Shown here in pieces: positions 1 to 5,666 of a DNA stretch of 5,683 nucleotides. Position 1 is the first letter of the stretch; each line of letters begins with the position of its first letter. The notes beneath the pieces were generated by a model, which had not been told where the DNA came from, made no database searches, and saw nothing but the letters and a program-made list of their open reading frames with translations. A program made the position numbers and the translations under genes. The DNA is from an uncultured Bacillota bacterium (GTDB lineage Bacteria; Bacillota; Clostridia; Caldicoprobacterales; UBA3941), in assembly GCA_937960725.1 (NCBI GenBank), contig CALGOY010000249.1, positions 1 through 5,683 on the forward strand. Reading direction: 5' to 3'.

Positions 1-191
1 CCGTCGGGCTAAAATCGGGCGATAAGGTAAAGGTGTCAATACGTTTTAGAGGTCGAGAGATGGCTCATACTGACATAGGGTATGGAGTTATGGAAAAGTT
101 TTTATCAATGCTTTCCCAAGATCATATTGTAGAAAAGAAAGCTAAGCTAGAAGGAAGAAATATGACAATGGTTCTAGCACCTAAAGAATAA
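1..191 (+). CDS. infC: Translation initiation factor IF-3, C-terminal part (5' end outside window)
   Basis: IF3 binds the 30S subunit, keeps it apart from 50S and checks initiator tRNA pairing at the start codon. Only the last 62 codons are present, read from base 3, with TAA at 189-191. The reading contains GDKVKV, then [18 protein letters not shown], and ends [13 protein letters not shown], all hallmarks of the IF3 C-terminal domain. The first visible residues read VGL where relatives usually have an aromatic residue before Leu, but only 17 bases of that part are in view. It lies 25 bases upstream of rpmI, in the classic infC-rpmI-rplT operon. In Bacillota this operon is usually autoregulated by L20 through a leader before infC, which is outside this window. 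Confidence 0.96.
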   Translation, partial: VGLKSGDKVKVSIRFRGREMAHTDIGYGVMEKFLSMLSQDHIVEKKAKLEGRNMTMVLAPKE

Positions 192-216
192 TCATAATAC
201 GAGAGGAGGAGGCACT

Positions 217-414
217 ATGCCTAAGATTAAAACCCATCGTGGGGCTGCAAAAAGATTTTCCTTAACTAAAAAAGGAAAGATAAAGAGGGCGAAGGCCTAT
301 AAAAGTCATATATTAACTAAAAAATCACCTAAGAGAAAGAGAAATCTAAGAAAAGCGGCTTATGTTTCTGCTGTAGAGGCAAAGAATATCAAAAAATTGA
401 TTCCGTATAAATAA
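217..414 (+). CDS. rpmI: 50S ribosomal protein L35
   Basis: L35 is a small, very basic protein that binds 23S rRNA in the large subunit. The 65-residue product starts [14 protein letters not shown], the usual L35 opening, and has the Lys/Arg-rich [12 protein letters not shown] segment near residues 35-46; 64-66 residues is the normal family length. The ATG at 217 is set by a strong GAGAGGAGGAGG purine stretch at 201-212, with the first AGGAGG 7 bases from the start. It follows infC by 25 bases and precedes rplT by 27 bases, so the three genes are probably co-transcribed and translated with shared control. Nothing in the gene looks damaged. Confidence 0.98.
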   Translation: MPKIKTHRGAAKRFSLTKKGKIKRAKAYKSHILTKKSPKRKRNLRKAAYVSAVEAKNIKKLIPYK

Positions 415-441
415 TCGTGGCAGGAAAAGGAGGTATGGAAT

Positions 442-801
442 ATGGCACGAGTAAAAAATGCATTAAATGCCAGGAAGAAACATAAAAAGATTTTAAAGTT
501 AGCTAAAGGCTATTATGCATAAAAAAGAAAGCAACTTAGAGCCCCTAATCAAGCAGTAATGAACTCTTTAGCCTATGCATATACAGGGAGAAAGCTCAGA
601 AAGAGAGATTTTAGAAAGCTTTGGATTGCTAGAATTAATGCAGCTGCAAGGGCTAATGGGCTCAGCTATAGCAGATTTATAAATGGTCTTCGTAAGGCTG
701 GAGTAGCTATAGACCGTAAAATTCTTGCAGAGCTGGCTGTTAACGACCCAGATGCTTTTGCACAGCTGGTTGGAGTAGCAAAAAATAGTCTTAATGCATA
801 A
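442..801 (+). pseudogene. rplT: 50S ribosomal protein L20, interrupted by an in-frame TAA at codon 27
   Basis: L20 binds 23S rRNA early in 50S assembly and, in studied bacteria, represses its own operon. Codons 1-26 read [17 protein letters not shown] and on to LAKGYYA, a normal L20 N-terminus. TAA follows at 520-522. The same frame then continues from [12 protein letters not shown] through the conserved [20 protein letters not shown] region and ends VAKNSLNA, giving 119 codons, the usual family length, so no bases are missing overall. The start ATG at 442 has AGGAGG at 428-433 with 8 bases of spacing. The first ATG after the stop, at 559 (codon 40), has no visible ribosome binding site. The gene is called broken as sequenced, but the intact sequence on both sides argues that it is recent damage, a read or assembly error, or suppressed. 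L20 is needed for normal ribosome assembly, so an undamaged product is expected from somewhere. Confidence 0.9.
520..522 (+). other. Premature in-frame TAA within rplT
   Basis: The frame opened by the rplT ATG at 442 meets TAA here, directly after TAT TAT GCA. Most L20 proteins have the conserved Gly of a GYYG or GYFG motif where this gene has Ala27-minus-one (GCA at 517-519), and a small residue where it has the stop. Adding one G to make TATGGCATA and removing one A from the run at 521-526 restores the frame as GYYGIKRKQL, recovering the Gly. The stop sits in the 10-base perfect palindrome TTATGCATAA at 513-522. Confidence 0.9.
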
Positions 802-805
802 AATT

Positions 806-831
806 AAAAGGCCTCAAATGAGGTCTTTTTT
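806..831 (+). terminator. Rho-independent terminator after rplT
   Basis: The stem GGCCTC (810-815) pairs with GAGGTC (820-825), with one G-U pair, around an AAAT loop. AAAA on the left can extend the stem into the run of six T at 826-831. It lies 4 bases after the rplT stop and closes the infC-rpmI-rplT operon. Confidence 0.9.
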
Positions 832-868
832 ATTTAAGGAAAGGGTATAAATGATAAATGGTTGGAAA

Positions 869-897
869 TTAACATATAGTAAAAGCTCAGAAATAAT
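869..897 (+). promoter_or_regulatory. Candidate sigma-A promoter for ktrB-ktrA-methyltransferase
   Basis: TTAACA (869-874) matches the -35 consensus at 5 of 6 positions and AATAAT (892-897) matches the -10 consensus at 5 of 6, with the ideal 17-base spacer. It falls between the rplT terminator and ktrB, where a new promoter is needed. Transcription would begin near 903-905, leaving a very short leader of about 14 bases that only just includes the GATGGAG ribosome binding site. The region is AT-rich, so a chance match is possible. Confidence 0.45.
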
Positions 898-917
898 ATT
901 GATGGAGATGAAAACGA

Positions 918-2249
918 ATGAGGAGCAGACATATAAACTTGCTTCCAACTCAAATATTGGCTTTAGGCTTCGCTTTAATGATACTAGTGGGGACTCTGTT
1001 GCTCTCCCTGCCGATAGCTTCTGCTGATGGGCAGAGCATGGGATTTATCAACGCTTTATTTGAGGCTACATCGGCCGTATGCGTGACCGGACTTACTGTC
1101 GTAAATACGGCTTATGATTTAAGCTTATTTGGCCAGATAGTTATTATACTGCTTATCCAAATGGGAGGATTAGGCTTTATGACAATTGCCGCTATGGTTT
1201 TTTTCCTTATGGGTAAAAAAATAACCTTGAAAGAGCGGCTTATAATGCAAGAGGCCCTAAATCATTTTAGCCTAGAAGGGGTTGTCCGCCTTACAAAAAC
1301 TGTAATATCAACTACTTTTATAATAGAGGGAATAGGGGCTTTATTACTAGCTCTTCGGTTTATCCCTATGTTGGGGTGGGCCAAGGGAATTTATTATAGC
1401 ATATTCCATGCTATTTCCGCATTTTGCAATGCAGGATTTGATTTGTTTGGCAATAGCCTTATGGATTTTACTGGTGATATAGTTATTAATTTTACTATAA
1501 TGGGCCTCATTATATTGGGAGGATTGGGGTTTACTGTAATTATTGATATCAGGAAAAATCGATTCAATTTTAAGAGATGGTCACTTCATACGAAATTAGT
1601 ACTTATAGGAACTAGCATTTTAATTATCGGTGGATGTGTTTTCTTTTTTGTTCTTGAATATAATGATACACTAAAGCCATACAAACTTTCTACAAAGCTA
1701 CTTGCGGCTCTTTTCCAATCCGTAACCACTAGAACAGCAGGTTTTTATACAATTCCTCAAGAAGGCTTAACATCGGCATCAAAACTATTAACGAGCATCC
1801 TTATGTTTATCGGAGCCTCACCTGCATCAACAGGTGGTGGAGTTAAAACTACTACTATCGTCGTAATATTGCTAATGTTAATGAATGTAGCTAAAGGAAA
1901 AAATGATGTAGAAGCTTTTGGAAGAAGATTATCTGTAGAAACGGTCTATCGAGCTGTATCGATTTTTTTAATCAGTATAGTTACACTTGCTTTTATTACT
2001 ATGATAATATCAATTGTTGAAGATGTTAATTTCATTGATTTGCTATATGAGGTAGCATCTGCCCTTGGTACTGTCGGTTTGGCAAGCTTCGATAATGCCC
2101 AATTGAAAACAATAAGCAAGATTTTTATAATCATTAGCATGTATATTGGGAGAGTAGGGCCTTTGACCTTAACTGTTGCATTCGCAAGGCTGCAGCTAAA
2201 GAAAAAGGCTTCTATTAGATATCCTGAGGGTAAGGTAATGGTTGGCTAG
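918..2249 (+). CDS. ktrB: K+ uptake system membrane subunit KtrB (Trk/Ktr/HKT superfamily)
   Basis: KtrB forms the membrane pore that takes up K+, controlled by a cytoplasmic KtrA ring. The 443-residue product is close to the length of Bacillus KtrB and opens with the family pattern LLPTQILALGF. The four pore-loop repeats, each with a filter glycine, are visible: CVTGL (55-59), CNAGF (170-174), RTAGF (272-276) and GTVGL (384-388). The intramembrane gate loop GASPASTGGGVK is at 299-310, and the C-terminus IRYPEGKVMVG resembles Bacillus KtrB. Many hydrophobic segments fit four M1-P-M2 units. The ATG at 918 is chosen because GGAG at 904-907 lies 10 bases upstream and the protein begins where relatives do. 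ktrA follows closely. The KtrB-like length and C-terminus favour Ktr over TrkH; in Bacillus this system is Na+-responsive. Confidence 0.95.
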   Translation: MRSRHINLLPTQILALGFALMILVGTLLLSLPIASADGQSMGFINALFEATSAVCVTGLTVVNTAYDLSLFGQIVIILLIQMGGLGFMTIAAMVFFLMGKKITLKERLIMQEALNHFSLEGVVRLTKTVISTTFIIEGIGALLLALRFIPMLGWAKGIYYSIFHAISAFCNAGFDLFGNSLMDFTGDIVINFTIMGLIILGGLGFTVIIDIRKNRFNFKRWSLHTKLVLIGTSILIIGGCVFFFVLEYNDTLKPYKLSTKLLAALFQSVTTRTAGFYTIPQEGLTSASKLLTSILMFIGASPASTGGGVKTTTIVVILLMLMNVAKGKNDVEAFGRRLSVETVYRAVSIFLISIVTLAFITMIISIVEDVNFIDLLYEVASALGTVGLASFDNAQLKTISKIFIIISMYIGRVGPLTLTVAFARLQLKKKASIRYPEGKVMVG

Positions 2250-2250
2250 T

Positions 2251-2258
2251 AAAGGAGG
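2251..2258 (+). promoter_or_regulatory. Ribosome binding site that sets the ktrA start at GTG 2267
   Basis: AAAGGAGG ends at 2258. The ATG at 2261 is only 2 bases away, too close for normal initiation, whereas the in-frame GTG at 2267 is 8 bases away, the preferred distance. The GTG start is therefore favoured. Confidence 0.7.
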
Positions 2259-2266
2259 ATATGGCT

Positions 2267-2929
2267 GTGAACAGAAAGCAGTTTGCGGTTATTGGTTTAG
2301 GACGGTTTGGAGCAAGTGTGGCTCGAACCTTGTATACTATGGGTTATGAAGTTTTAGCTATAGACAAAGACGAAGAAATAATTCAATCTATTTCAGACGC
2401 TGTAACCCATGCGGTTCAAGCTGATGCTACAGATGAAGTTGCCCTAAGATCTATTGGGCTTAGAAATTTCGATGTTGCAGTTGTTGCTATTGGAGCCGAT
2501 ATTCAATCGAGCATTTTAATTACGCTGCTATGTAAAGAAATGGGCATTCCGTATGTTGTAGCCAAAGCACAAAATGACCTTCATGCAAAAGTGCTCTATA
2601 AAATTGGAGCGGATAGAGTGGTGTTCCCGGAGCGAGATATGGGGATGAGGGTAGCTCATAATTTAGTTTCATCAAACGTATTGGATTACATTGAGCTATC
2701 TCCTGATTACAGCCTGGTAGAAATAACAGCTTTGCCCTCCTGGGAAAATAAAAGTCTTAGGGAACTAAACATGAGGGTCCGTTTCGGTATTAATGTGATG
2801 GCAATAAAACATGGAAATCAGGTGAACGTGTCTCCGAAAGGGGATGATGTCATAAAAAAAGGAGATGTACTAGTGGTAATTGGCAGCGCTGATGATATTA
2901 ACCGGTTAGAAAATCGAAGTCAGGAGTGA
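2267..2929 (+). CDS. ktrA: K+ uptake regulatory subunit KtrA (RCK domain, nucleotide-binding)
   Basis: KtrA is the cytoplasmic RCK protein that forms an octameric ring under KtrB and gates it in response to ATP/ADP; in Bacillota its C-terminal domain can also bind c-di-AMP. The product is 220 residues from GTG 2267, or 222 from ATG 2261, matching Bacillus KtrA. The Rossmann fold starts FAVIGLGRFG, with GLGRFG at residues 10-15 (numbered from the GTG) and the acidic ribose-contact residue Asp33 in VLAIDKD. KIGADRV and the FPERDMG segment follow, typical of the Ktr/Trk RCK_N end, then an RCK_C domain from about residue 136 (LDYIELSPDYSLVEI) to GDVLVVIGS. It lies a few bases after ktrB and is almost certainly co-translated with it. 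Only the exact start is in doubt. Confidence 0.95.
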   Translation: MNRKQFAVIGLGRFGASVARTLYTMGYEVLAIDKDEEIIQSISDAVTHAVQADATDEVALRSIGLRNFDVAVVAIGADIQSSILITLLCKEMGIPYVVAKAQNDLHAKVLYKIGADRVVFPERDMGMRVAHNLVSSNVLDYIELSPDYSLVEITALPSWENKSLRELNMRVRFGINVMAIKHGNQVNVSPKGDDVIKKGDVLVVIGSADDINRLENRSQE

Positions 2930-2936
2930 ATTTAAA

Positions 2937-3743
2937 ATGCAAGGCATGGTTATTACTAGTCCCCGAAATCCTATTGTTAAATTAGTTAAAGCTTTACATT
3001 TAAAAAAATATAGAAAATCTTACGGAATGTATTTTGTGGAAGGGATAAAAATAGTTAACGAGGCTATACAGGAGGGGGCTCCCATTGAGAAACTTATCTT
3101 TTCTGAGGACTTTTCTATTGATAATTTAGCTGCTTCGGTTAATCAATTCGATTCTGTATATGTATCTAACGGTATTTTCAAGCAGATAAGCGACGTGGAA
3201 ACCCCTCAAGGCGTCATAGCTATTATTAAAAAGCATTCAAAACCTCTATTAAATATATTGCAAAAGCCTTCGTATTTTTTAGTAATTTTAGATAGGGTTC
3301 AAGACCCTGGAAATGTAGGCAGTATTATAAGGACACTAGATGCAGCTGGGGGAGATGGGGTTGTTTTGCTGGAGGGATCTGCAGATCCATATAACCCAAA
3401 GACATTGCGTTCTACCATGGGCTCAATATTTAGGATTCCCACTTTTGAAATAAGCGAACCGGAGAGCCTTATAAAACAGTTGCTATCTACGGGAACTCAT
3501 TTAGTAGCTAGCTGTTTAGATGGAGATAACCTATTTTGCTGGGATGGAGATAACTACAAAAAGATCGCTCTAGTCATAGGAAATGAGTCAAAAGGAATAA
3601 GGGAAGAGATCATAAATTTGGCTTCTAGCCGGGTAACTATTCCTATGGTAGGTAGGGCAGAATCTTTAAATGCTTCGGTAGCTGCAGGAATTCTAGTTTA
3701 TCAAATAATGGATAGAACAGGTAAATTAAACAGAAATCTGTAG
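2937..3743 (+). CDS. RNA 2'-O-methyltransferase, SPOUT/TrmH family (YsgA-like)
   Basis: The enzyme transfers a methyl group from S-adenosylmethionine to a ribose 2'-OH in rRNA or tRNA. An N-terminal RNA-binding domain (about residues 1-105) opens ITSPRNPIVK and includes YFVEGIKIVNEAI. The catalytic SpoU domain follows, with motif 1 DRVQDPGNVGSIIR at 119-132, motif 2 VIGNESKGI at 213-221 and motif 3 IPMVGRAESLNASVAAG at 235-251; Asn126, Arg132, Glu217 and Asn245 are all present. At 268 residues it resembles Bacillus YsgA, reported to modify the 23S rRNA A-loop, but the target here is not certain, so no symbol is given. The ATG at 2937 is favoured over the one at 2946 because AGGAG at 2922-2926 lies 10 bases from it. 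It starts 7 bases after ktrA. In many Clostridia such a gene precedes pheS; here the atp operon follows. Confidence 0.92.
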   Translation: MQGMVITSPRNPIVKLVKALHLKKYRKSYGMYFVEGIKIVNEAIQEGAPIEKLIFSEDFSIDNLAASVNQFDSVYVSNGIFKQISDVETPQGVIAIIKKHSKPLLNILQKPSYFLVILDRVQDPGNVGSIIRTLDAAGGDGVVLLEGSADPYNPKTLRSTMGSIFRIPTFEISEPESLIKQLLSTGTHLVASCLDGDNLFCWDGDNYKKIALVIGNESKGIREEIINLASSRVTIPMVGRAESLNASVAAGILVYQIMDRTGKLNRNL

Positions 3744-3825
3744 AATTTATTTAAAAAATTTTGGAGCTAGTGTAGCAATTGCTTGATTTTTGCAGGTTTG
3801 ACTTTTCCGAAATATTAAAAACGAT
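3744..3825 (+). other. AT-rich gap between the methyltransferase gene and the atp promoter
   Basis: No coding sequence is supported here. It contains the 10-base palindrome AGCAATTGCT at 3774-3783 and a small hairpin GCTA-GTG-TAGC at 3766-3776, but neither is a convincing intrinsic terminator, because no strong stem is directly followed by a T run. Whether the ktr transcript reads into the atp operon is open. Confidence 0.5.
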
Positions 3826-3854
3826 TTGACGCTTGATAAAATTTATGGTAATAT
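3826..3854 (+). promoter_or_regulatory. Probable promoter of the atp operon (extended -10)
   Basis: TTGACG (3826-3831) matches the -35 consensus at 5 of 6 positions, and TAATAT (3849-3854) is a -10 element exactly 17 bases later. TGG at 3846-3848 adds an extended -10 TGn motif, which compensates for the 4 of 6 match. Transcription would start near 3861, giving a leader of about 70 bases to the TTG start of atpZ. Confidence 0.7.
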
Positions 3855-3916
3855 TTAGATTAAATTTAAATGTGGTGTTTGACCTGGTTGTATATAGTTT
3901 ATAGTGTTATCATAGC

Positions 3917-3924
3917 GGGAGGAG
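3917..3924 (+). promoter_or_regulatory. Ribosome binding site that sets the atpZ start at TTG 3930
   Basis: GGGAGGAG lies 5 bases before an in-frame TTG at 3930, with the GGAGG core 7 bases away. The only upstream in-frame ATG, at 3870, has no purine-rich site before it and sits about 9 bases from the predicted transcription start. Confidence 0.8.
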
Positions 3925-3929
3925 CTATA

Positions 3930-4169
3930 TTGAGCAAGCGGTCCAATGACAAAGAGGACAAGCCTAAAAACAGCCAAGCTTTTCGCGACTTTGCTTACTT
4001 TTCGCAAATAGGAGTGACTATGGTTGCGTCCGTATTGGTTGGTGTGTTATTAGGCAGGTATTTAGACGGCTTATTGGGAACTAACCCTTGGTTGTTGCTA
4101 ATTTTTTCTCTGTTAGGGGTAGGGGCTGCTCTCAAGCAGTTATTTGATATTTCTGGGAATAAGAAGTGA
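3930..4169 (+). CDS. atpZ: ATP synthase accessory protein AtpZ (AtpZ/AtpI family)
   Basis: AtpZ is a small membrane protein encoded ahead of atpI in many Bacillota atp operons. In alkaliphilic Bacillus it has been linked, with AtpI, to Mg2+/Ca2+ supply and to assembly of the Fo part. From the TTG start the product is 79 residues. It has a charged N-terminus (SKRSNDKEDKPK), then FAYFSQIG, a first membrane segment at about 25-42 containing GVLLGRYLD, the GTNPW turn at 50-54, and a second membrane segment at about 54-70. This G-x-x-LD ... GTxP hairpin is the AtpZ pattern. The frame is open back to ATG 3870, which would add a 20-residue hydrophobic extension; the strong site before TTG 3930 argues against it. 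The atpI gene begins 33 bases downstream. Confidence 0.88.
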   Translation: MSKRSNDKEDKPKNSQAFRDFAYFSQIGVTMVASVLVGVLLGRYLDGLLGTNPWLLLIFSLLGVGAALKQLFDISGNKK

Positions 4170-4202
4170 CAGCCTGGGAGATTAATAAGGAAGAGAGGTA
4201 TT

Positions 4203-4574
4203 ATGAAACTGTCCTATCTAGCAAGGAAAATGATTTTTACGATACTAATTATAGCACTGATATGTATTCTGGCTTCGATAGTCTATTATCGCTCTCTAGA
4301 CTTTCTTCCTTTTTTATTTGGTGTTTTGATTGGTTCAGCCGTCAGCATCGTAAAAGTTGTCTTGTTAGAACGCGCTGTAGACAAAGCGCTTTCAATGGAA
4401 AAAAATCGTGTGAGAGCCTATATTGGGATTCAATATATTTTGAGGCTTTTTCTTTCAGGTGTTGTGTTGATTTTAGGTGCTCTTGTACCACAGATTAATT
4501 TGTGGGGTGTTGTAGCAGGCATATTAGCTTTCCAGCTTGCTGCATATAATGTAAAATTTATGTCAAATAGTTGA
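4203..4574 (+). CDS. atpI: ATP synthase protein I
   Basis: AtpI is a non-stoichiometric membrane protein that helps assemble the c ring of the ATP synthase in several bacteria. The 123-residue product starts MKLSYLARKM and has four predicted membrane segments, near residues 10-28, 33-54, 72-94 and 98-117. Between the second and third is a short charged loop, LERAVDKALSMEKNRVR. This layout and its place between atpZ and atpB support the call; the sequence itself is poorly conserved, as is usual for this family. AAGGAAGAGAGG at 4187-4198 is the ribosome binding site. The gene precedes atpB by 39 bases. Confidence 0.87.
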   Translation: MKLSYLARKMIFTILIIALICILASIVYYRSLDFLPFLFGVLIGSAVSIVKVVLLERAVDKALSMEKNRVRAYIGIQYILRLFLSGVVLILGALVPQINLWGVVAGILAFQLAAYNVKFMSNS

Positions 4575-4613
4575 GTTTAGATGAATATGAGCACAGGTGG
4601 TGATTGTTAGCCA

Positions 4614-5294
4614 GTGGATTCATTAAATATAGATAACCTATGGGTTTTGAATATTGCGGGCGTTGAAATATGGATAACAGAGACTATTTTTAACACATGG
4701 TTAATCATGTTTTTTCTTATCGTGCTTGCAATTATTGCTCGTATTAAGTTACGTATTTTTAAAGAAGTTCCTACAGGCTTACAGAATTTCGTAGAAGCAG
4801 TTGTAGAAATTTTCGACAACTTTGCCAGAAATACATTAGGCGAAAAGCTCTCTTATTTAGCACCTTGGTTTTTTATGGTTTTTATTTTTATTCTTACCAG
4901 TAGCTTAGTTAGTGTTTTCGGGATCAGGGCACCTACAGCAGACTGGGCTACTACCTTTGCCTTGGCCTTTGTCACTTTTATGCTCATGATTGCCATGGGA
5001 CTCAAACACCGTAAAGGGGACTATTTGAAAAGCTTTTTTGATCCTCACCCCTTATTTTTTCCGATTAATTTGATCGGTGAGTTGGCTAAGCCAATTTCGC
5101 TTAGTTTCCGACTTTTCGGAAATGTGCTTTCTGGTACGATAATTCTGACTCTTTATTATGCGTTAACGCCGTTGATTATTCAGATTGGCATTCCAGCGAT
5201 TTTGCACGCTTTTTTTGACGTATTATATGGCGTTTTGCAGACCTATATTTTTGTTGTTTTAAGCCTTATGTATATAAAAGGTGCGCTAGAATGA
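4614..5294 (+). CDS. atpB: F1Fo ATP synthase subunit a
   Basis: Subunit a forms the two ion half-channels next to the c ring in the membrane. The 226-residue product carries the family signature LAKPISLSFRLFGN, with the essential stator arginine at Arg166 (equivalent to E. coli Arg210), and Gln209 (E. coli Gln252) in VLQTYIFVVL of the last helix. Hydrophobic segments at about 27-43, 84-103, 112-130, 168-195 and 200-222 fit a normal subunit a. The start is GTG at 4614: an in-frame TAG at 4608-4610 excludes anything further upstream, and no ATG lies near. AGGTGGTGA at 4595-4603 resembles the full anti-16S sequence but ends 10 bases away, slightly long. Together with GTG this may lower initiation, though the gene is otherwise normal for Clostridia. 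Confidence 0.97.
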   Translation: MDSLNIDNLWVLNIAGVEIWITETIFNTWLIMFFLIVLAIIARIKLRIFKEVPTGLQNFVEAVVEIFDNFARNTLGEKLSYLAPWFFMVFIFILTSSLVSVFGIRAPTADWATTFALAFVTFMLMIAMGLKHRKGDYLKSFFDPHPLFFPINLIGELAKPISLSFRLFGNVLSGTIILTLYYALTPLIIQIGIPAILHAFFDVLYGVLQTYIFVVLSLMYIKGALE

Positions 5295-5359
5295 TAATTA
5301 TCTATTATTGTAAGGAATTAATAAACAAAAATAAAGAGAAGTGATTGGAGGAGATTGTT

Positions 5360-5632
5360 ATGAATGAATTAGCAATTGCTTTTGGATTAATACATATTGC
5401 AGCGGGCATTGCGGTGCTTAACGGATTATTTGTTCCAATTGGGCAAGGAAATGTAGCTGCTAAGGCCATCGAGTCTATAGCTAGGCAGCCTGAAGCCGCC
5501 GATGATATCAGAAGTGCAATGTTTATTGGTTTGGCTACATCTGAGACTTCAGGTATCTATGGCCTCTTGATAGCCATTATCATGCTATTTGCTAATCCAC
5601 TATTAGATAGATTGATTAACTTGTTAAGTTAA
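5360..5632 (+). CDS. atpE: F1Fo ATP synthase subunit c, with Na+-type ion-binding residues
   Basis: Subunit c forms the rotating membrane ring that carries the coupling ion. The 90-residue product is two helices around the polar loop ARQPEAADD (41-49), with the ion-binding carboxylate Glu62 in helix 2. Aligned by eye with the Na+-dependent Ilyobacter c subunit, Gln29 (GQG), Glu62, Thr63, Ser64 and Tyr67 (SETSGIY, 61-67) fall at the Na+ ligand positions Gln32, Glu65, Ser66, Thr67 and Tyr70, which suggests Na+ coupling. Helix 1 is unusual: GLFVPIGQG has Phe24 and Pro26 where the glycine-repeat motif normally has Gly. The ATG at 5360 is preceded by GGAGGAG at 5347-5353, 6 bases away; an upstream in-frame TTG at 5345 overlaps that site and is not the start. 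It follows atpB by 65 bases. Confidence 0.97.
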   Translation: MNELAIAFGLIHIAAGIAVLNGLFVPIGQGNVAAKAIESIARQPEAADDIRSAMFIGLATSETSGIYGLLIAIIMLFANPLLDRLINLLS

Positions 5633-5666
5633 TCTCGTGTTAGTGTATTTGCTGCAAGGCAGAGGG

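Noticed and set aside
1..17. Possible indel in infC, since frame 2 reads Arg-Arg just where relatives have basic residues before Phe-Leu
   Set aside because: Only 17 bases are available, and the in-frame reading is open and acceptable, so no claim can be supported.
521..527. A AAA AAG slippery-type sequence as a programmed -1 frameshift in rplT
   Set aside because: The TAA at 520-522 in the zero frame comes before ribosomes would reach the slip site, and a -1 shift earlier runs into TAG at 537-539. Slippage here does not restore L20.
832..917. A c-di-AMP (ydaO-type) riboswitch before ktrB, as found upstream of some Bacillus ktr genes
   Set aside because: The space between the rplT terminator and the ktrB start is under 90 bases, too short for that riboswitch, and no matching stems are seen.
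1946..2140. Open frame of 64 codons on the minus strand
   Set aside because: It lies wholly inside ktrB, on the opposite strand from every gene here, and has no family resemblance; it is a shadow of the conserved ktrB frame.
3766..3790. Hairpins GCTA-GTG-TAGC and AGCAATTGCT as a terminator after the methyltransferase gene
   Set aside because: The stems are short or lack a loop, and no T run directly follows a stable stem.
4166..4498. Open frame of 110 codons overlapping the atpZ end and atpI
   Set aside because: It reads a Ser- and Cys-rich, low-sense translation of atpI in another frame; atpI itself has the ribosome binding site and the membrane-protein pattern.
4607..4819. Open frame of 70 codons on the minus strand within atpB
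   Set aside because: It is antisense to the well-conserved atpB and has no recognisable features.
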